Source: Methanomassiliicoccales archaeon LGM-DZ1
GTDB lineage: Archaea; Thermoplasmatota; Thermoplasmata; Methanomassiliicoccales; Methanomethylophilaceae
Direction: 5' to 3'
DNA: 64,000 nucleotides
NCBI GenBank assembly: GCA_030168595.1
Contig: CP115556.1
Location: 62,001-126,000, forward strand
A program made the position numbers and the translations under genes. Below are positions 62,769 through 64,000 of the stretch, in pieces. The notes under the pieces are model-generated. The model had not been told where the DNA came from. It was given only the letters and a program-made list of their open reading frames with translations, and did no database searches. Numbering within the stretch: position 1 is the first letter of the stretch; every line of letters begins with the position of its first letter.

Positions 62769-64000
62769 ATGTACGGAAACAGCAACCAGCCTATCATCGT
62801 ACTGAAAGAAGGAACCCAGAGAAGGAAAGACAAGGAGGCGCAGTTCAACAACATCGACGCCGCCAAAGCAGTGGCCGATTCTGTAAGGTCCACCCTCGGA
62901 CCCAAGGGAATGGACAAGATGCTCGTCAACACCATCGGGGACGTCGTCATCACCAACGACGGAGTCACCATCCTGAAAGAGCTCGATGTTCAGCACCCCG
63001 CTGCCAAGATGCTCGTCGAGGTCGCAAAGACCCAGGACACCGAGTGCGGCGACGGCACCACCACCTCCGTCGTCCTCGCCGGAGAGCTTCTCAAGCAGTC
63101 CGAGGAGCTCATCAACGCCAACGTCCACCCCACCGTCATCACCAACGGATACAACATGGCGGCCGCCGAGGCCATCAAGATCCTCAACGAGATCGCCATC
63201 GACGCCAAGAATGACAAGATGCTCAAGACCGTCGCGGACACCTCCCTCACCGGGAAGGACGTCGGAGACGACTCCGACAAGGACCACCTCGCGAACCTCG
63301 TCGTGAAAGCGTCCAAGTTCGTCGCCGATGAGAACGGCCGCGTCGACACCAAGAACATCCGCATCACCAAGAAGGTCGGAGGAGTCATCGCCGACACCTA
63401 CCTGGTCCAGGGAGTCGTCATCGACAAGGAGCTCGTCCACTCCAGGATGCCCAAGATCATGAAGAACGCCAAGATCGCGCTCTTCAACTGCGGCCTCGAG
63501 GTCAAGAAGACCGAGATCGATGCGCAGATCCAGATCACCGACCCCAACAAGATGAACGACTTCCTCGCCGAGGAAGAGGCCGGCATGAAGGCCATGGCTG
63601 ACCACCTCAAAGAGGTCGGAGCCAACGTCGTCTACACCTCCAAGGCCATGGACGAGCTCGTGCAGCACTACCTCGCGAAATACGGCATCATGGGCTACAG
63701 GAGGCTCAAGGAGTCCGACATCGAGGCCATCGCCAAGGCCACCGGCGCCAACATCTGCGGCGCTGTCGACGAGCTCACCGCCAAGGACCTCGGTACCGCC
63801 GAGCAGGTCGAGGAGAAGAAGATCGGCGAGGACGGCATGTCGTTCATCACCGGATGCAAGGACCCCAAGGCCGTCACCATCATGGTGAAGGGCGGGACCG
63901 AGCATGTGATCGAAGAGGTCGAGCGCGCCCTGCAGGACGCCATCAGGACCGTCGGCATCACCCTTGAGGACGGAAAGGTCGTCGCCGGAGCCGGCGCGCC
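62769..64000 (+). CDS. Thermosome (group II chaperonin) subunit, partial
   Basis: The frame from ATG 62769 runs off the right edge with 410 residues seen. It shows [19 protein letters not shown] and the ATP site [16 protein letters not shown], then NANVHPTVI and the apical domain including [13 protein letters not shown]. Group II chaperonins form double rings that fold proteins with a built-in lid. A TATA-like TATTTTTATAG (about 62718-62728) and a GGAGAG site precede it. Confidence 0.96.
   Translation, partial: MYGNSNQPIIVLKEGTQRRKDKEAQFNNIDAAKAVADSVRSTLGPKGMDKMLVNTIGDVVITNDGVTILKELDVQHPAAKMLVEVAKTQDTECGDGTTTSVVLAGELLKQSEELINANVHPTVITNGYNMAAAEAIKILNEIAIDAKNDKMLKTVADTSLTGKDVGDDSDKDHLANLVVKASKFVADENGRVDTKNIRITKKVGGVIADTYLVQGVVIDKELVHSRMPKIMKNAKIALFNCGLEVKKTEIDAQIQITDPNKMNDFLAEEEAGMKAMADHLKEVGANVVYTSKAMDELVQHYLAKYGIMGYRRLKESDIEAIAKATGANICGAVDELTAKDLGTAEQVEEKKIGEDGMSFITGCKDPKAVTIMVKGGTEHVIEEVERALQDAIRTVGITLEDGKVVAGAGA

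Overview
The window reads as GC-rich archaeal chromosome. Archaeal markers are the clamp-loader small subunit (28951-29907), Orc1/Cdc6 (26031-27221), an archaeal-type riboflavin set (ribB, ribL, archaeal ribC, ribH; 9232-11341), NreA with a PCNA-binding tail (58734-60098), a thermosome subunit running off the right edge (62769-64000), and many TATA boxes about 25-30 nt upstream of start codons. Bacterial-looking genes are mixed in: an MMPL exporter, XseAB, an AddAB-like helicase-nuclease pair, Ppk and Ppx, TrkAH, and a class M sirtuin with a zinc macrodomain. This mix, a HdrD-like protein and an in-frame TAG in an otherwise intact gene make me infer a Thermoplasmatota methanogen of the Methanomassiliicoccales type. 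No rRNA or tRNA gene was seen to test that.

Left third (1-23.6 kb). A TetR regulator diverges from an MMPL exporter across a perfect palindrome. Next come a siroheme sulfite/nitrite-type reductase and gltX, facing a DtxR-FeoA regulator that carries its own operator. DUF1638 and HxlR genes lead into the riboflavin operon, which has a 12-bp inverted repeat upstream and a CTG start for ribC. Then an FNT channel, a PAP2 phosphatase, a DUF4143 ATPase and a minus-strand three-gene membrane operon whose middle gene has the in-frame TAG. An aminotransferase is followed by a sulfur/cysteine block: a PUA/PAPS-reductase/ferredoxin fusion, cysE, cysS and a radical SAM protein.

Middle (23.9-48 kb). A second, AT-richer DUF4143 ATPase collides with the 3' end of a tRNA-thiolation gene in the nif3-cdc6-ncs6 operon. 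rfcS and a DnaQ-like exonuclease follow, then a P-type ATPase. An addB-addA-like operon diverges from a CARF-wHTH regulator across a region with three copies of CCGTAATT. After that are a coiled-coil protein, a methyltransferase/HdrD-like/inactivated-exonuclease operon, a frameshifted zinc-ribbon membrane protein with a thioesterase, xseAB, and an ABC-type ATPase plus DUF4435 (TOPRIM) pair resembling PARIS/OLD-type defence.

Right (48-64 kb). Two TPR-type proteins, trkA-trkH, a hisD-ppk-ppx operon ending in a strong terminator hairpin, nreA, the zinc macrodomain-SirTM pair, an SPL-type radical SAM protein and the thermosome.

The most notable items are the CARF-controlled AddAB-like locus, the ATPase-DUF4435 pair, the in-frame amber codon, the Zn-macrodomain/SirTM pair, and three translationally coupled genes (HxlR, ribC, ppx) with no canonical start codon.
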